This document shows positions 34,244-42,433 of a stretch of 64,000 nt of DNA, in pieces. Numbering within the stretch: position 1 is the first letter of the stretch; every line of letters starts with the position of its first letter. The position numbers and the translations under genes were made by a program. The stretch comes from Streptomyces echinoruber (GTDB taxonomy: Bacteria; Actinomycetota; Actinomycetes; Streptomycetales; Streptomycetaceae). The notes below the pieces were generated by a model. That model searched no databases. It had not been told where the DNA came from and was given only the letters and a program-made list of their open reading frames with translations. Location: positions 1 through 64,000 of the forward strand of contig NZ_BMWH01000028.1 in the NCBI RefSeq assembly GCF_014651135.1, written 5' to 3'.

Positions 34244-35997
34244 CAGTACTTACGCTCCATCGGCTGGTAGCGGGTCTGGACGACCGGCTTGTAGTCGAGA
34301 CGGATGGACTCGGTCCCGTCGGCGCCCACCTCGCGGTACGCCATGGTGTGGCGCATGAAGTTGACGTCGTCGCGGTTCGGGTAGTCCTCGCGGTAGTGGC
34401 CGCCGCGGGACTCCTTGCGGGCCAGCGCGGACACCGCCATGACCTCGGCCAGGTCGAGCAGGTTGCCCAGCTCGATGGCCTCCAGCAGGTCCGTGTTGAA
34501 CCGCTTGCCCTTGTCCTGGATCGCCACGTTCTTGTAGCGCTGCTTCAGCTCGGCGATCTTCTCGACCGCCGTCTTGATCGTCTGCTCGGTGCGGAAGACC
34601 ATGACGTTGGCGTCCATGGTCTCCTGCAGCTCGCGCCGGATCGTGGCCACGCGCTCGGTGCCGGTGGAGGAGCGCAGCCGCTCGATCTGCTCGACGACGA
34701 ACGCCTCCGGGTCGCCCGGCAGCTCCACGAAGTCCGCCTGGGAGGCGTACTCGGCGGCCGCGATGCCGGCCCGCTTGCCGAAGACGTTGATGTCCAGCAG
34801 CGAGTTGGTGCCCAGGCGGTTGGCGCCGTGCACGGACACGCACGCCACCTCGCCGGCCGCGTACAGGCCCGGCACGACGGTGGTGTTGTCGGCGAGCACC
34901 TCGCCCATGACGTTGGTCGGGATGCCGCCCATCGCGTAGTGCGCGGTCGGCTGGATCGGGATCGGGTCGGTGTACGGCTCGATGCCCAGGTAGGTGCGCG
35001 CGAACTCGGTGATGTCCGGCAGCTTGGCGTCGAGCTGCTCCGGCGGCAGGTGGGTGAGGTCCAGGTAGACGTGGTCGCCCTCGGGGCCGCAGCCGCGGCC
35101 CTCGCGGATCTCCGTGTAGATGGAGCGCGAGACCACGTCGCGCGAGGCGAGGTCCTTCATGACCGGCGCGTACTTCTCCATGAAGCGCTCGCCGTCCTTG
35201 TTGCGCAGGATGCCGCCCTCGCCGCGGGCGCCCTCGGTGAGCAGGATGCCCATGCGCCAGATGCCGGTCGGGTGGAACTGGAAGAACTCCATGTCCTCCA
35301 GCGGGATGCCCCGCCGGAACACGGCCGCCTGCCCGTCACCGGTCAGCGTGTGCGCGTTCGACGTCACCTTGAAGAACTTGCCGCAGCCGCCGGAGGCGTA
35401 GATCACGGACTTCGCCCGGAAGATGTGGATCTCGCCGGTGGCCAGCTCGTAGGCCACCACGCCGGCCGACTTCTTCACGCCGTCGACCTCGGTGATGATC
35501 TGGTCGAGGACGTAGAACTCGTTGAAGAACTCCACGCCCTGCTTGACGCAGTTCTGGTACAGCGTCTGCAGGATCATGTGGCCGGTGCGGTCGGCCGCGT
35601 AGCAGGAGCGGCGCACCGGGGCCTCGCCGTGGTTGCGGGAGTGCCCGCCGAAGCGGCGCTGGTCGATCAGGCCGTCCGGGGTGCGGTTGAACGGCAGGCC
35701 CATCTTCTCCAGGTCGAGGACGGAGTCGATGGCCTCCTTCGCCAGGATCTCGGCGGCGTCCTGGTCGACCAGGTAGTCACCGCCCTTGACCGTGTCGAAG
35801 GTGTGCCACTCCCAGTTGTCCTCCTCGACGTTGGCCAGGGCGGCGGCCATGCCGCCCTGCGCGGCGCCGGTGTGGGAGCGGGTCGGGTACAGCTTGGTCA
35901 GCACCGCGGTGCGGCTGCGCTTGGTCGCCTCGATGGCGGCACGCATACCGGCGCCACCGGCGCCGACGATGACGGTGTCGTACTTGTGGATCTTCAT
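34243..35997 (-). CDS. sdhA: Succinate dehydrogenase flavoprotein subunit
   Basis: A 584-residue SdhA oxidising succinate to fumarate. The FAD motif VGAGGAGMRAAIEA, the covalent-FAD His of RSHTGAAQGGM, and the substrate segments SVHGANRLGTNSLLD and HYAMGGIPTN are present at the expected places. It lies 30 bp downstream of sdhD and is coupled to sdhB. Length and sequence are those of the standard aerobic enzyme with quinone-reducing SdhC/D anchors. Confidence 0.98.
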   Translation of the reverse strand: MKIHKYDTVIVGAGGAGMRAAIEATKRSRTAVLTKLYPTRSHTGAAQGGMAAALANVEEDNWEWHTFDTVKGGDYLVDQDAAEILAKEAIDSVLDLEKMGLPFNRTPDGLIDQRRFGGHSRNHGEAPVRRSCYAADRTGHMILQTLYQNCVKQGVEFFNEFYVLDQIITEVDGVKKSAGVVAYELATGEIHIFRAKSVIYASGGCGKFFKVTSNAHTLTGDGQAAVFRRGIPLEDMEFFQFHPTGIWRMGILLTEGARGEGGILRNKDGERFMEKYAPVMKDLASRDVVSRSIYTEIREGRGCGPEGDHVYLDLTHLPPEQLDAKLPDITEFARTYLGIEPYTDPIPIQPTAHYAMGGIPTNVMGEVLADNTTVVPGLYAAGEVACVSVHGANRLGTNSLLDINVFGKRAGIAAAEYASQADFVELPGDPEAFVVEQIERLRSSTGTERVATIRRELQETMDANVMVFRTEQTIKTAVEKIAELKQRYKNVAIQDKGKRFNTDLLEAIELGNLLDLAEVMAVSALARKESRGGHYREDYPNRDDVNFMRHTMAYREVGADGTESIRLDYKPVVQTRYQPMERKY

Positions 35998-36027
35998 CAG
36001 GTTTTCCTCGGTCCCTTATCCAGGCGC

Positions 36028-36510
36028 CTAGCGGATGTTCGGGTCGAAGGTGAAGATCACCAGCGTGCCCAGCAGGATGGTGAACACCGTGGCGGTGTAG
36101 AGCAGCGCCTTCAGCCACAGGCGGGTGTTCGCGCGTTCCGCGTAGTCGTTGATGACCGTGCGCAGACCGTTGCAGCCGTGCAGCATCGCCAGCCACAGCA
36201 TGGCCAGGTCCCAGACCTGCCACCAGGGCGACGCCCAGCGGCCGGCGACGAAGGCGAAACCGATCTTCGACACGCCGCCGTCCAGCACGAGCTGGATCAG
36301 CAGGTGCCCGATGACGAGGACGACCAGGACGATGCCGGACAGGCGCATGAAGAGCCAGCCGTACATCTCGAAGTTGCCGCGGGTGGAGCGCGGCGTCCTC
36401 CCGGTGCGCTTGCGCGGCGCCTCGATGTAGGGGGCGGGGTTGTCGACGGTGTGGACGCTCCCGCCCTCGACGGGGCCGATTCCGGAAGCGGTGGTCTCAG
36501 TGGTGGACAT
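36028..36510 (-). CDS. sdhD: Succinate dehydrogenase hydrophobic membrane anchor subunit
   Basis: A 160-residue SdhD. A 45-residue hydrophilic N-terminus precedes three membrane helices (WLFMRLSGIVLVVLVIGHLL; WDLAMLWLAMLHGCNGLRTV; ALLYTATVFTILLGTLVIF). The His residues in VIGHLL and MLHGCNGLR are candidates for haem ligand and quinone-site residues. ATG 36510 lies 5 bp after the sdhC stop. Confidence 0.95.
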   Translation of the reverse strand: MSTTETTASGIGPVEGGSVHTVDNPAPYIEAPRKRTGRTPRSTRGNFEMYGWLFMRLSGIVLVVLVIGHLLIQLVLDGGVSKIGFAFVAGRWASPWWQVWDLAMLWLAMLHGCNGLRTVINDYAERANTRLWLKALLYTATVFTILLGTLVIFTFDPNIR

Positions 36511-36515
36511 GCGTG

Positions 36516-36896
36516 TCAGCTCCCGAACACAACTCGAGCGGCGTGACCGAGGACGGGGTAGATCGCCCCCAGCATCAGCACGACCCACACGACGACGACG
36601 CTCCAGAGCATCTGCTTCTGGTAGCGCGCGCCCTTCGACCAGAAGTCGACGGCGATGACGCGCAGGCCGTTGAGCGCGTGGAAGAGGATGGCGGCGACCA
36701 GGCCGTACTCCAGTACGGCCACGATCGGCGTCTTGTAGGTGGCTACGACCTTGTCGTAGTCCTCGGGAGAGACACGGACGAGTGCGGTGTCCAGCACGTG
36801 AACGAACAGGAAGAAGAAAATGAGGACGCCGGTGACTCGGTGAGCCACCCAGGACCACATTCCTTCCCGGCCGCGGTACAGCGTTCCAGCCGGCAC
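36516..36896 (-). CDS. sdhC: Succinate dehydrogenase cytochrome b556 subunit
   Basis: A 126-residue SdhC with the signature SWVAHRVTGVLIFFFLFVHVLD, three membrane helices, and a second conserved His in ILFHALNGLRV. It begins with GTG 36896 and is the first gene of the sdhCDAB operon. Confidence 0.95.
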   Translation of the reverse strand: MPAGTLYRGREGMWSWVAHRVTGVLIFFFLFVHVLDTALVRVSPEDYDKVVATYKTPIVAVLEYGLVAAILFHALNGLRVIAVDFWSKGARYQKQMLWSVVVVWVVLMLGAIYPVLGHAARVVFGS

Positions 36897-36981
36897 GGAA
36901 GAACCCTCCGGGGAGCGGGACTAGGGCCGTCGGCTTCACTGTCGGACGGGCCCGGCCGGGTACGGTCCACCGGCCCCCAGC

Positions 36982-37012
36982 ATCGTAGCGACGCGTTTTT
37001 TCGGGGTGTCTA
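36982..37012 (-). promoter_or_regulatory. Candidate promoter of sdhCDAB overlapping the uraD stop
   Basis: On the - strand TAGACA (37012-37007) and TACGAT (36987-36982) are separated by 19 bp. The TAG of the -35-like box is the stop codon of the upstream decarboxylase gene. Expected transcript start is about 36975, giving an 80-base sdhC leader. Confidence 0.4.
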
Positions 37013-37528
37013 CCGGGGGTGGGGGGTGTCGGCGCGGCCCCGCGCCCCCCTCGACCGCTGCCCGGTTGTCCGGATCGCGCAACCGCGTGCCATACGCGCC
37101 AGTCTTCCCCGCGCCAGGCGGCGCAGCTCCTCCGCCGTGAGCTGCCGTTCCTCGTCCGGATCGTTGGCCAATCGTGACCGGACGGAGGCCAGGAGGCGGT
37201 CGGGCGTCTCGGCCGGGGGGACGCCGTCCAGGCAGATGACGAACGGGTGCCCGAAGCGGTGCCGGTAGGCGGCGTGGGCGGCGTCGAGGGCGGTGCGGGC
37301 GGCGGAGTAGGCGCCGGCCGGGAGGGTGGGCGGCGGTTCGTCCGCGAGGGCCTCGGCGAGGTCGGCCGGGGCCAGGTCGTAGGCGGCCTCGTCGGCGGCC
37401 GCGAGCAGGGCGGCCAGGTCGGGGTAGGGGCGGTGGGCGGCGACACGGCGGGCCCAGCGCGGGCTGTGCAGGCAGGCGAGCAGGGTGCGCTCGGCCTCGT
37501 CGGCGGGGGCGGTGTTGAAACGCTCCAG
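37010..37528 (-). CDS. uraD: 2-oxo-4-hydroxy-4-carboxy-5-ureidoimidazoline (OHCU) decarboxylase, start unclear
   Basis: The product from LERFNTAPADEAER to the stop matches OHCU decarboxylase, the last step converting urate oxidation products to S-allantoin. Diagnostic parts are LACLHSPRWARRVAAHRPYP, the catalytic HRFGHPFVICLDG and RLANDPDEERQLTAEELRRLAR. Oddly, no ATG, GTG or TTG occurs in frame near the expected N-terminus; the nearest is GTG 37753, which would add 75 low-complexity residues. I give CTG 37528 as the nominal beginning. Either a rare start codon is used or the gene has lost its start. Confidence 0.75.
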   Translation of the reverse strand: MERFNTAPADEAERTLLACLHSPRWARRVAAHRPYPDLAALLAAADEAAYDLAPADLAEALADEPPPTLPAGAYSAARTALDAAHAAYRHRFGHPFVICLDGVPPAETPDRLLASVRSRLANDPDEERQLTAEELRRLARGRLARMARGCAIRTTGQRSRGARGRADTPHPR

Positions 37529-37657
37529 AGGGGTGGGCGGAGCGGGCCGTCCGGATTGCCGGGGCAGGGCGACGGGGCCGGGGAGGTGCGGATTGCGGTG
37601 CGCGGGCAGCGTGGGTCCTCGGCGTTGACTACGGTGGCATGGGTGAGTGCCGTGTAT

Positions 37658-37706
37658 GTGTCGGCAGGGGGCGGTGTGAAAGGTGTGGTGAAAGGTGTGC
37701 CGACAC
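37658..37706. promoter_or_regulatory. Inverted repeat GTGTCGGCA...TGCCGACAC between uraD and the GH20 gene
   Basis: Perfect 9-bp arms at 37658-37666 and 37698-37706 enclose two direct copies of GTGAAAGGTGTG. It lies between divergent genes and could be an operator or an attenuator hairpin. Confidence 0.4.
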
Positions 37707-37807
37707 GTTATCGGGAAGGGGCGTGACGTGTCCGACGGATGCGCGAATTTCACCCGAACGGAAGAGTTTCGCCGCCACCGGTCGACGGGTGTTGTCCGGA
37801 TCGGGCT

Positions 37808-37822
37808 TAGGTTGGCGCAGTG
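37808..37822 (+). promoter_or_regulatory. Leaderless -10 box for the GH20 gene
   Basis: TAGGTT at 37808-37813 is followed by six bases and then GTG 37820. The predicted transcript start coincides with the start codon, and no ribosome-binding site is present. Confidence 0.45.
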
Positions 37823-39508
37823 AGGCAGCACGAGCAGCGTGAGCAGCACGGACAGCACAGGCGGCACCGGCACCGGCGCGGGGCGCCGGCGCGGACGGCG
37901 ACCCGGCGGCGCGCGGTGGTCGCCGCGGCGTTCGCCGCGACGGTCGGCATCGGGGTGGGCATCGGCGTGTGGGCCTCCGCCGACGACGGCCGCCCGGCGC
38001 GCGCCGCCCGGGACGACTCCGCGGGCGCGCCGCGCCCGGCCGGCGCGACCACCGACCCGCCCCCCGGCCCGACCCGCTCCTACCCCCTCTCGCGGGCGCC
38101 GCGCACCATCCCCGCCGTGCGCTCCCACACCCCCGCCCACGGCCCCGGCTGGCGTCCCGCGCGCGGCGACCGGGTCGTCGTCGCCGACCCCGCCCTGGCC
38201 GACGAGGGCCGCCTGATCGCGAGCGAGCTGGGCCTGACCTACGCGGGCGAGAAGAACGACGCGCGCCCCGGCGACGTGCGGCTGGCGCTGGGCGGCGGCC
38301 GGGGCGCGAACCGCGAGTCGTACACCCTGACCGTGCGCGGCGGGCGCGTGACGATCACCGGGCCGAGCGACGCGGGCGTCTTCTACGGCACCCGCACCCT
38401 CAAGCAGGAGGTGCGCGGCGGCGGTACGGCGCCGGAGGGCGTCGTGCGCGACGAGCCGGCCAAGCCGGTGCGCGGGCTGATGCTGGACATCGCGCGCAAA
38501 CCGTTCACCGCCGGCTGGATCGAGGACCGCGTCCGCGAGCTGGGCGATCTGAAGTTCAACGAGCTCGGCCTGCACTTCTCCGACGACCAGGGCTTCCGCA
38601 TCGAGTCCAGCACGCACCCGGAGGTCGTCTCCGCGAACCACCTCACCAAGGCACAGGTGAGGAGGATCGTCGCCCTGGCCGCGAGCCGGCACATCACCGT
38701 CGTCCCCGAGATCGACTCGCCCGGCCACCTCGGCGCGGTCCTCGCCGCCCACCCCGACCTGCAGCTGCGCAGCGCCTCCGGGCCGGCCGCGCGCGGCGCC
38801 GTGGACATCTCCAAGGGCAAGGCCGCCACCGTCGTCGACGACCTGCTCAAGGAGTACGCGGGCCTGTTCGCGCCGCGCGCCTGGCACCTCGGCGGCGACG
38901 AGTACCGGCCGCTGACCCTGTCCGACCCGGCCGCGACCTATCCGCAGCTGGCCGCCGCCGCCCGCAGGAAGTACGGCTCCGGCGGCACCGTCGCCGACCT
39001 GACCACCGGCTGGCTCAACGACCGCGCCCGCACCGTGCGCGCCGTTGGCCGCACCCTGCGCGCCTGGAACGACGGCTTCTACCGCAGCAGCTCCGTCCCG
39101 CCCGCCAAGGACCTCCAGGTCGCCTACTGGACCGGCAAGGAGATCGGCGCCCGGCAGCCCGTGGAGTACCTCGCCGCCGGCCGCAAGGTAGTCAACTACA
39201 ACGACGAGTACCTGTACTACGTCCTCGGCCAGCCCCAGACCTTCGTCTACCCGACCGGGCAGCGCATCTACGAGCAGTGGACCCCGCGGGTCCTGCGCGG
39301 CAGCCAGGCCGTCCCGGCCCGCTACGACGGCCAGATCCTCGGCGGCTCCCTGGCCGTGTGGTGCGACCTGGCGGGTGCCCAGACCCAGGACCAGGTGGCG
39401 GCGGGCATCCGCATGCCGCTGCGGGCCACGATCCAGAAGCTGTGGGACCCCAGGCGGCCGGGGATGACATGGGCGCAGTTCCGCGGCCTGGCGGACAAGG
39501 TGGGCTGA
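37820..39508 (+). CDS. Secreted beta-N-acetylhexosaminidase (GH20)
   Basis: A 562-residue exported glycoside hydrolase. The N-terminus is His/Arg-rich and is followed by a signal segment (VVAAAFAATVGIGVGIGVWASA). A GH20b-like domain lies at about 110-210. The catalytic TIM barrel (about 215-540) has the Asp-Glu pair D360-E361 in WHLGGDEY. The Trp/Tyr-rich +1 site is seen in LRAWNDGFY and VVNYNDEYLYY. It removes terminal GlcNAc/GalNAc from chitin or wall fragments by substrate-assisted catalysis. Translation seems leaderless from GTG 37820. Confidence 0.93.
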   Translation: MRQHEQREQHGQHRRHRHRRGAPARTATRRRAVVAAAFAATVGIGVGIGVWASADDGRPARAARDDSAGAPRPAGATTDPPPGPTRSYPLSRAPRTIPAVRSHTPAHGPGWRPARGDRVVVADPALADEGRLIASELGLTYAGEKNDARPGDVRLALGGGRGANRESYTLTVRGGRVTITGPSDAGVFYGTRTLKQEVRGGGTAPEGVVRDEPAKPVRGLMLDIARKPFTAGWIEDRVRELGDLKFNELGLHFSDDQGFRIESSTHPEVVSANHLTKAQVRRIVALAASRHITVVPEIDSPGHLGAVLAAHPDLQLRSASGPAARGAVDISKGKAATVVDDLLKEYAGLFAPRAWHLGGDEYRPLTLSDPAATYPQLAAAARRKYGSGGTVADLTTGWLNDRARTVRAVGRTLRAWNDGFYRSSSVPPAKDLQVAYWTGKEIGARQPVEYLAAGRKVVNYNDEYLYYVLGQPQTFVYPTGQRIYEQWTPRVLRGSQAVPARYDGQILGGSLAVWCDLAGAQTQDQVAAGIRMPLRATIQKLWDPRRPGMTWAQFRGLADKVG

Positions 39509-39720
39509 ACGCGCCTTCCTCCCTTTCTTCCTCTCCTCTCTTTCTCCCCGTCTTCCCTTTCTCCCCCCTCTTCCCTCACTTCCCTCACTTCCCGCTCTCC
39601 TCTCCCGTCCCGGAGGCCGCACCTGTGACACCCGGCGGGCATCGCACGCAGTAAGGGGAAGTGCGGGTTCCGTGAGGAAGCGGGCCCCGCGAGGAAGGTG
39701 CCCTGCCGAGGGAGGCGTGT

Positions 39721-40311
39721 ATGAGCCTGGTGGACCTGATCGCACAGGCCGACGACCGCGGACTGGCCGCCAGCGGACTGGCGTGCCTGGACCGCTGCGT
39801 ACCCCTGCTGGGTGGGGATGATGAAACGTTCAGGCCGCTGTGGGGGAGCCTCGCGGAGGATCCCCCGGGCGACTGGGGCAAGCGACTGGACGAGGCGCGC
39901 GGCGCCCTGGAGCCGACCGCTTCGGACGGACACGACGCCGCAGCGGCCGGGGACGCCGGGGACGCCGAGGAGGAGGCCGTACGGCTGGCGCGACGCATGC
40001 TGGACGCGGCCCCGGCCGACCGGTGCGCGCCGCAGGTGCGGGCGTGGGCCGACGCCTGCTCGGTCGCCGCGCTGCAGATCCACCGGCTGCTCGACCCGGC
40101 GGGCCCCGAGGCCGACGTCGACTCAGGCCGGGCCGGCCGCACGGAGGACCTGCCGCCGCTGGTCGCCGCCGAGCTGCGGCGGCAGATCACCGTGCTGGAG
40201 CTGATCGCCGGGCACGGCGCGGCGGGCCTGCGGCAGGCCCTGGAGGTGTCCACGGAGGGGCGGCGGGTGCTGCGCGCGGTGGTGTCGCGGCGGGCCCGGG
40301 GCTGCGGCTGA
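39721..40311 (+). CDS. Hypothetical protein, helical, Ala-rich
   Basis: A 196-residue soluble protein without recognised domain. The N-terminus (MSLVDLIAQADDRGLAASGLACLDRCVPLL) and the C-terminal half (VRAWADACSVAALQIHRLLDP) are strongly helical. A palindromic 25-bp sequence at 39841-39865 encodes WGSLAEDPPG in the middle and may be an inserted mini-element. An acidic, low-complexity linker (GHDAAAAGDAGDAEEE) follows. The gene uses normal Streptomyces codons and has GGGAGG upstream of ATG 39721. It is preceded by a pyrimidine-rich stretch at about 39510-39600. Function unknown. Confidence 0.78.
   Translation: MSLVDLIAQADDRGLAASGLACLDRCVPLLGGDDETFRPLWGSLAEDPPGDWGKRLDEARGALEPTASDGHDAAAAGDAGDAEEEAVRLARRMLDAAPADRCAPQVRAWADACSVAALQIHRLLDPAGPEADVDSGRAGRTEDLPPLVAAELRRQITVLELIAGHGAAGLRQALEVSTEGRRVLRAVVSRRARGCG
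39841..39865. repeat. Palindromic mini-element in the hypothetical gene
   Basis: GGGGGAGCCTC-GCG-GAGGATCCCCC: 10 of 11 arm bases pair. On the reverse strand the end pattern GGGGGnnCTCC matches the elements at 16584 and 58224. Confidence 0.45.
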
Positions 40312-40319
40312 CCCCCGCG

Positions 40320-40412
40320 GCCGGAGTCGGGCGGCCGGAGTCAGAGGGCTCAGAGGGTTCAGAGGGTTCAGAGGGCTCAGAGGGCTCAGAGGGTTCAGAG
40401 GGTCAGAACAGC
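40320..40412 (-). repeat. Nine-base CCCTCTGAG repeats after the DUF1877 gene
   Basis: On the - strand the gene end CTGTTC-TGA is followed by about nine copies of a 9-bp unit CCCTCTGAR, each containing TGA in the same frame as the real stop. Confidence 0.85.
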
Positions 40413-40897
40413 AGCCACTTCACCACCGCGTCCCCGCGTTCCGCGGTGCGCGTGTAGAACGCCGTCAGGTTCCGGTGCGCCCGGGCGAAGGCGCCGCGCG
40501 CGGCCGGCTCCGCCGCCGGTCCGCCGTAGCGCGGCAGCAGGTCGTCACGGGCCTGCCGCCACAGCGCCGTGAAGTTCGCCCGCTGCAGGTACCCGGCGAC
40601 CCGGGCCACCCGCTCCGGGGTCAGCAGCAGGAACGGCGGCATGCCCTGCGCCGAGTGGAACACCGGCCGGCCGCCGAGCACCACGTCCACGCGCGGGCCG
40701 TCCTGCGCGGGGTGCGGGGGAGCGCCCGCGTAGAGCAGCTCGTGGTCCAGGTAGCGGTGGTCCAGCATCTCCTCGCGGTGCCGGCCGATCCGCGCCCGGA
40801 CGGTGTCCCGGTCGTCCCGGAACAGCGTCTCCAGCCGGTGCACGTCGTCACGCAACTCCGCGGGGCGCACCGCGCGGAGGTGGAAGTACATGCTCAT
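40403..40897 (-). CDS. DUF1877 family protein
   Basis: A 164-residue protein beginning MSMYFHLRAV, the hallmark start of DUF1877/YfbM-like proteins, with the conserved middle HSAQGMPPFLLLTPERVARVAGYL. It is soluble and contains no signal. The function of the family is unknown. It is convergent with the hypothetical gene at 39721, and the short gap between them is filled by 9-bp TGA-containing repeats. Confidence 0.88.
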   Translation of the reverse strand: MSMYFHLRAVRPAELRDDVHRLETLFRDDRDTVRARIGRHREEMLDHRYLDHELLYAGAPPHPAQDGPRVDVVLGGRPVFHSAQGMPPFLLLTPERVARVAGYLQRANFTALWRQARDDLLPRYGGPAAEPAARGAFARAHRNLTAFYTRTAERGDAVVKWLLF

Positions 40898-41067
40898 CGA
40901 AAGATGAGAGCGCGCGGGAGCGCGGGAATGTCACTCCCGTGCAACCGCGCGCCCTTGAAAGGGTCCTGTGACCGTCGTGCGGCCGAGCTGGGGCCATCCT
41001 GCGCCGGTTGCGGGAAGCCGCCCTGCCACGCGTGACGCGGCACCTCCCGCATGCGCTTTCTCCCTAT

Positions 41068-41529
41068 GTGACGACTGCGACGACTGCGATGACTGCGACG
41101 ATGGCGACGACGACGGCGACGACGACGGGGACCGCGACCGCGACGACAGGAACGGACCGGCACGAGACCAGGCCCCAGGCCGCGGCCAAGCCGGTGCGGT
41201 GGGCGGCGGACGCGGTGGCGACGATGCGCGAAGGGGCCCGGCTGCGCCTGGACTACACGCCGCAGAGCCTGTGGCGCGTCGACCGGTTCATCGAGGAACT
41301 GCGGCGCGAGGGCACGCCGTACGACGCCGTGGAGAGCGTGCTGCGCGGCTTCGGCGCCTACGCCGGCGAGGTGATCGCCCGGCAGACCGGCGCCGAGTGG
41401 TGGGCCTCCGGCGGCGACCACTGGGTGCGCACCCCCGACGGCCGGCTCTGGGACCCGATGGAGGAGGCCCGCCGCTGTTTCACCGGGCAGGGCTCGCTGC
41501 GGCTGCTGTGCCGGGACGCCTGCGGGTAG
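41068..41529 (+). CDS. Hypothetical protein with Thr/Ala repeat N-terminus
   Basis: A protein of about 153 residues. The N-terminus is a Thr/Ala low-complexity run (TTATTAMTATMATTT) encoded by GACGACTGC/GACGATGGC trinucleotide-like repeats. It is followed by a conserved-looking domain: MREGARLRLDYTPQSLWRVDRFIEEL, then a 'gate' segment IARQTGAEWWASGGDHWVRTPDGRLWDPMEEA. The start is uncertain; GTG 41068, ATG 41089 and ATG 41101 are all in frame and none has a good ribosome site. The second half resembles small Streptomyces DUFs of unknown function. Confidence 0.7.
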   Translation: MTTATTAMTATMATTTATTTGTATATTGTDRHETRPQAAAKPVRWAADAVATMREGARLRLDYTPQSLWRVDRFIEELRREGTPYDAVESVLRGFGAYAGEVIARQTGAEWWASGGDHWVRTPDGRLWDPMEEARRCFTGQGSLRLLCRDACG

Positions 41530-41630
41530 GACGGCCGGTCCACGGCGGCCGGCCGTCCGGCCGCACCCGAGACTGTGACACTTCCGTGAGGCCGGACGCT
41601 GATGACCTTGAGGCGTGACACGGCCGGAAC

Positions 41631-42335
41631 GTGTCGCACGGTGGGGGACGCGCGTACGCCGACGCCCCGCGCCGTGGCCGCGAACTCGGGCGAACGAGGA
41701 CGGTCTTGGGCCAGGGAGCACGATCCCGGCGCGCGCAGGCGGACGACGGGGAACTGGGGGCGGCCGTCGCGCGGGCCCAGCAGGGGGACGAGGCCGCCTT
41801 CGCGGTCGCCTACCGGATCGTGCAGCCCGGCCTGCTCGGCTACCTGCGCGGTCTGGTCGGGGAGGACGCCGAGGACGTGGCCTCCGACGCCTGGCTGGAG
41901 ATCGCCCGGGACCTGGACCGGTTCCAGGGGGACGGGGCCGGGTTCCGCGGCTGGACCGCGACCATCGCCCGGCACCGGGCGCTCGACCACCTCCGGCGCC
42001 GCCGGGTACGGCCCCGGCAGGCGGCGCTGGACCCGGACGTCCTGGACCTGCCCGCCCCGCACAGTACGCACGACCAGGCCCTGGAATCCCTCTCCACCGA
42101 GCAGGCCCTGCGGCTGGTGCGCACGCTGCCCCAGGACCAGGCCGAGGCGGTGCTGCTGCGGGTCGTCGTCGGCCTCGACGGCCCCGCCGCCGCCCGCGTC
42201 CTCGGCAAGCGGCCCGGCGCCGTCCGCACCGCCGCCCACCGGGGCCTGAAGCGGCTCGCCCGCCGGCTGGGCGCCGAGGACGCGGGCGGCGGTGTGACGG
42301 ATGAGCCCCCTCGCGCGCTGGGGGAGTCGAAGTGA
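41631..42335 (+). CDS. ECF-type sigma factor (module 1)
   Basis: A sigma-70 family protein of about 234 residues, the first 35 of which are probably dispensable. Region 2 spans about 50-115 (YRIVQPGLLGYLRGLVGEDAEDVASDAWLEIARDLD). Region 4 contains LPQDQAEAVLLRVVVGLDGP and the HTH ending KRPGAVRTAAHRGLKRLARRLG. It is strongly similar to the second sigma factor at 43735. The next gene encodes a membrane protein that may act as its anti-sigma factor. GTG 41631 is the nominal start and has only a weak ribosome site. Confidence 0.9.
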   Translation: MSHGGGRAYADAPRRGRELGRTRTVLGQGARSRRAQADDGELGAAVARAQQGDEAAFAVAYRIVQPGLLGYLRGLVGEDAEDVASDAWLEIARDLDRFQGDGAGFRGWTATIARHRALDHLRRRRVRPRQAALDPDVLDLPAPHSTHDQALESLSTEQALRLVRTLPQDQAEAVLLRVVVGLDGPAAARVLGKRPGAVRTAAHRGLKRLARRLGAEDAGGGVTDEPPRALGESK

Positions 42336-42433
42336 CCGACGGCGACGGCGGAACGGGCCGCACCCGGCGGCAGATCAGCGGCAGACCTGCCGATCTCGTG
42401 CAGCGGACCGGCCGGACAGGGGCGTAGAGGGAC

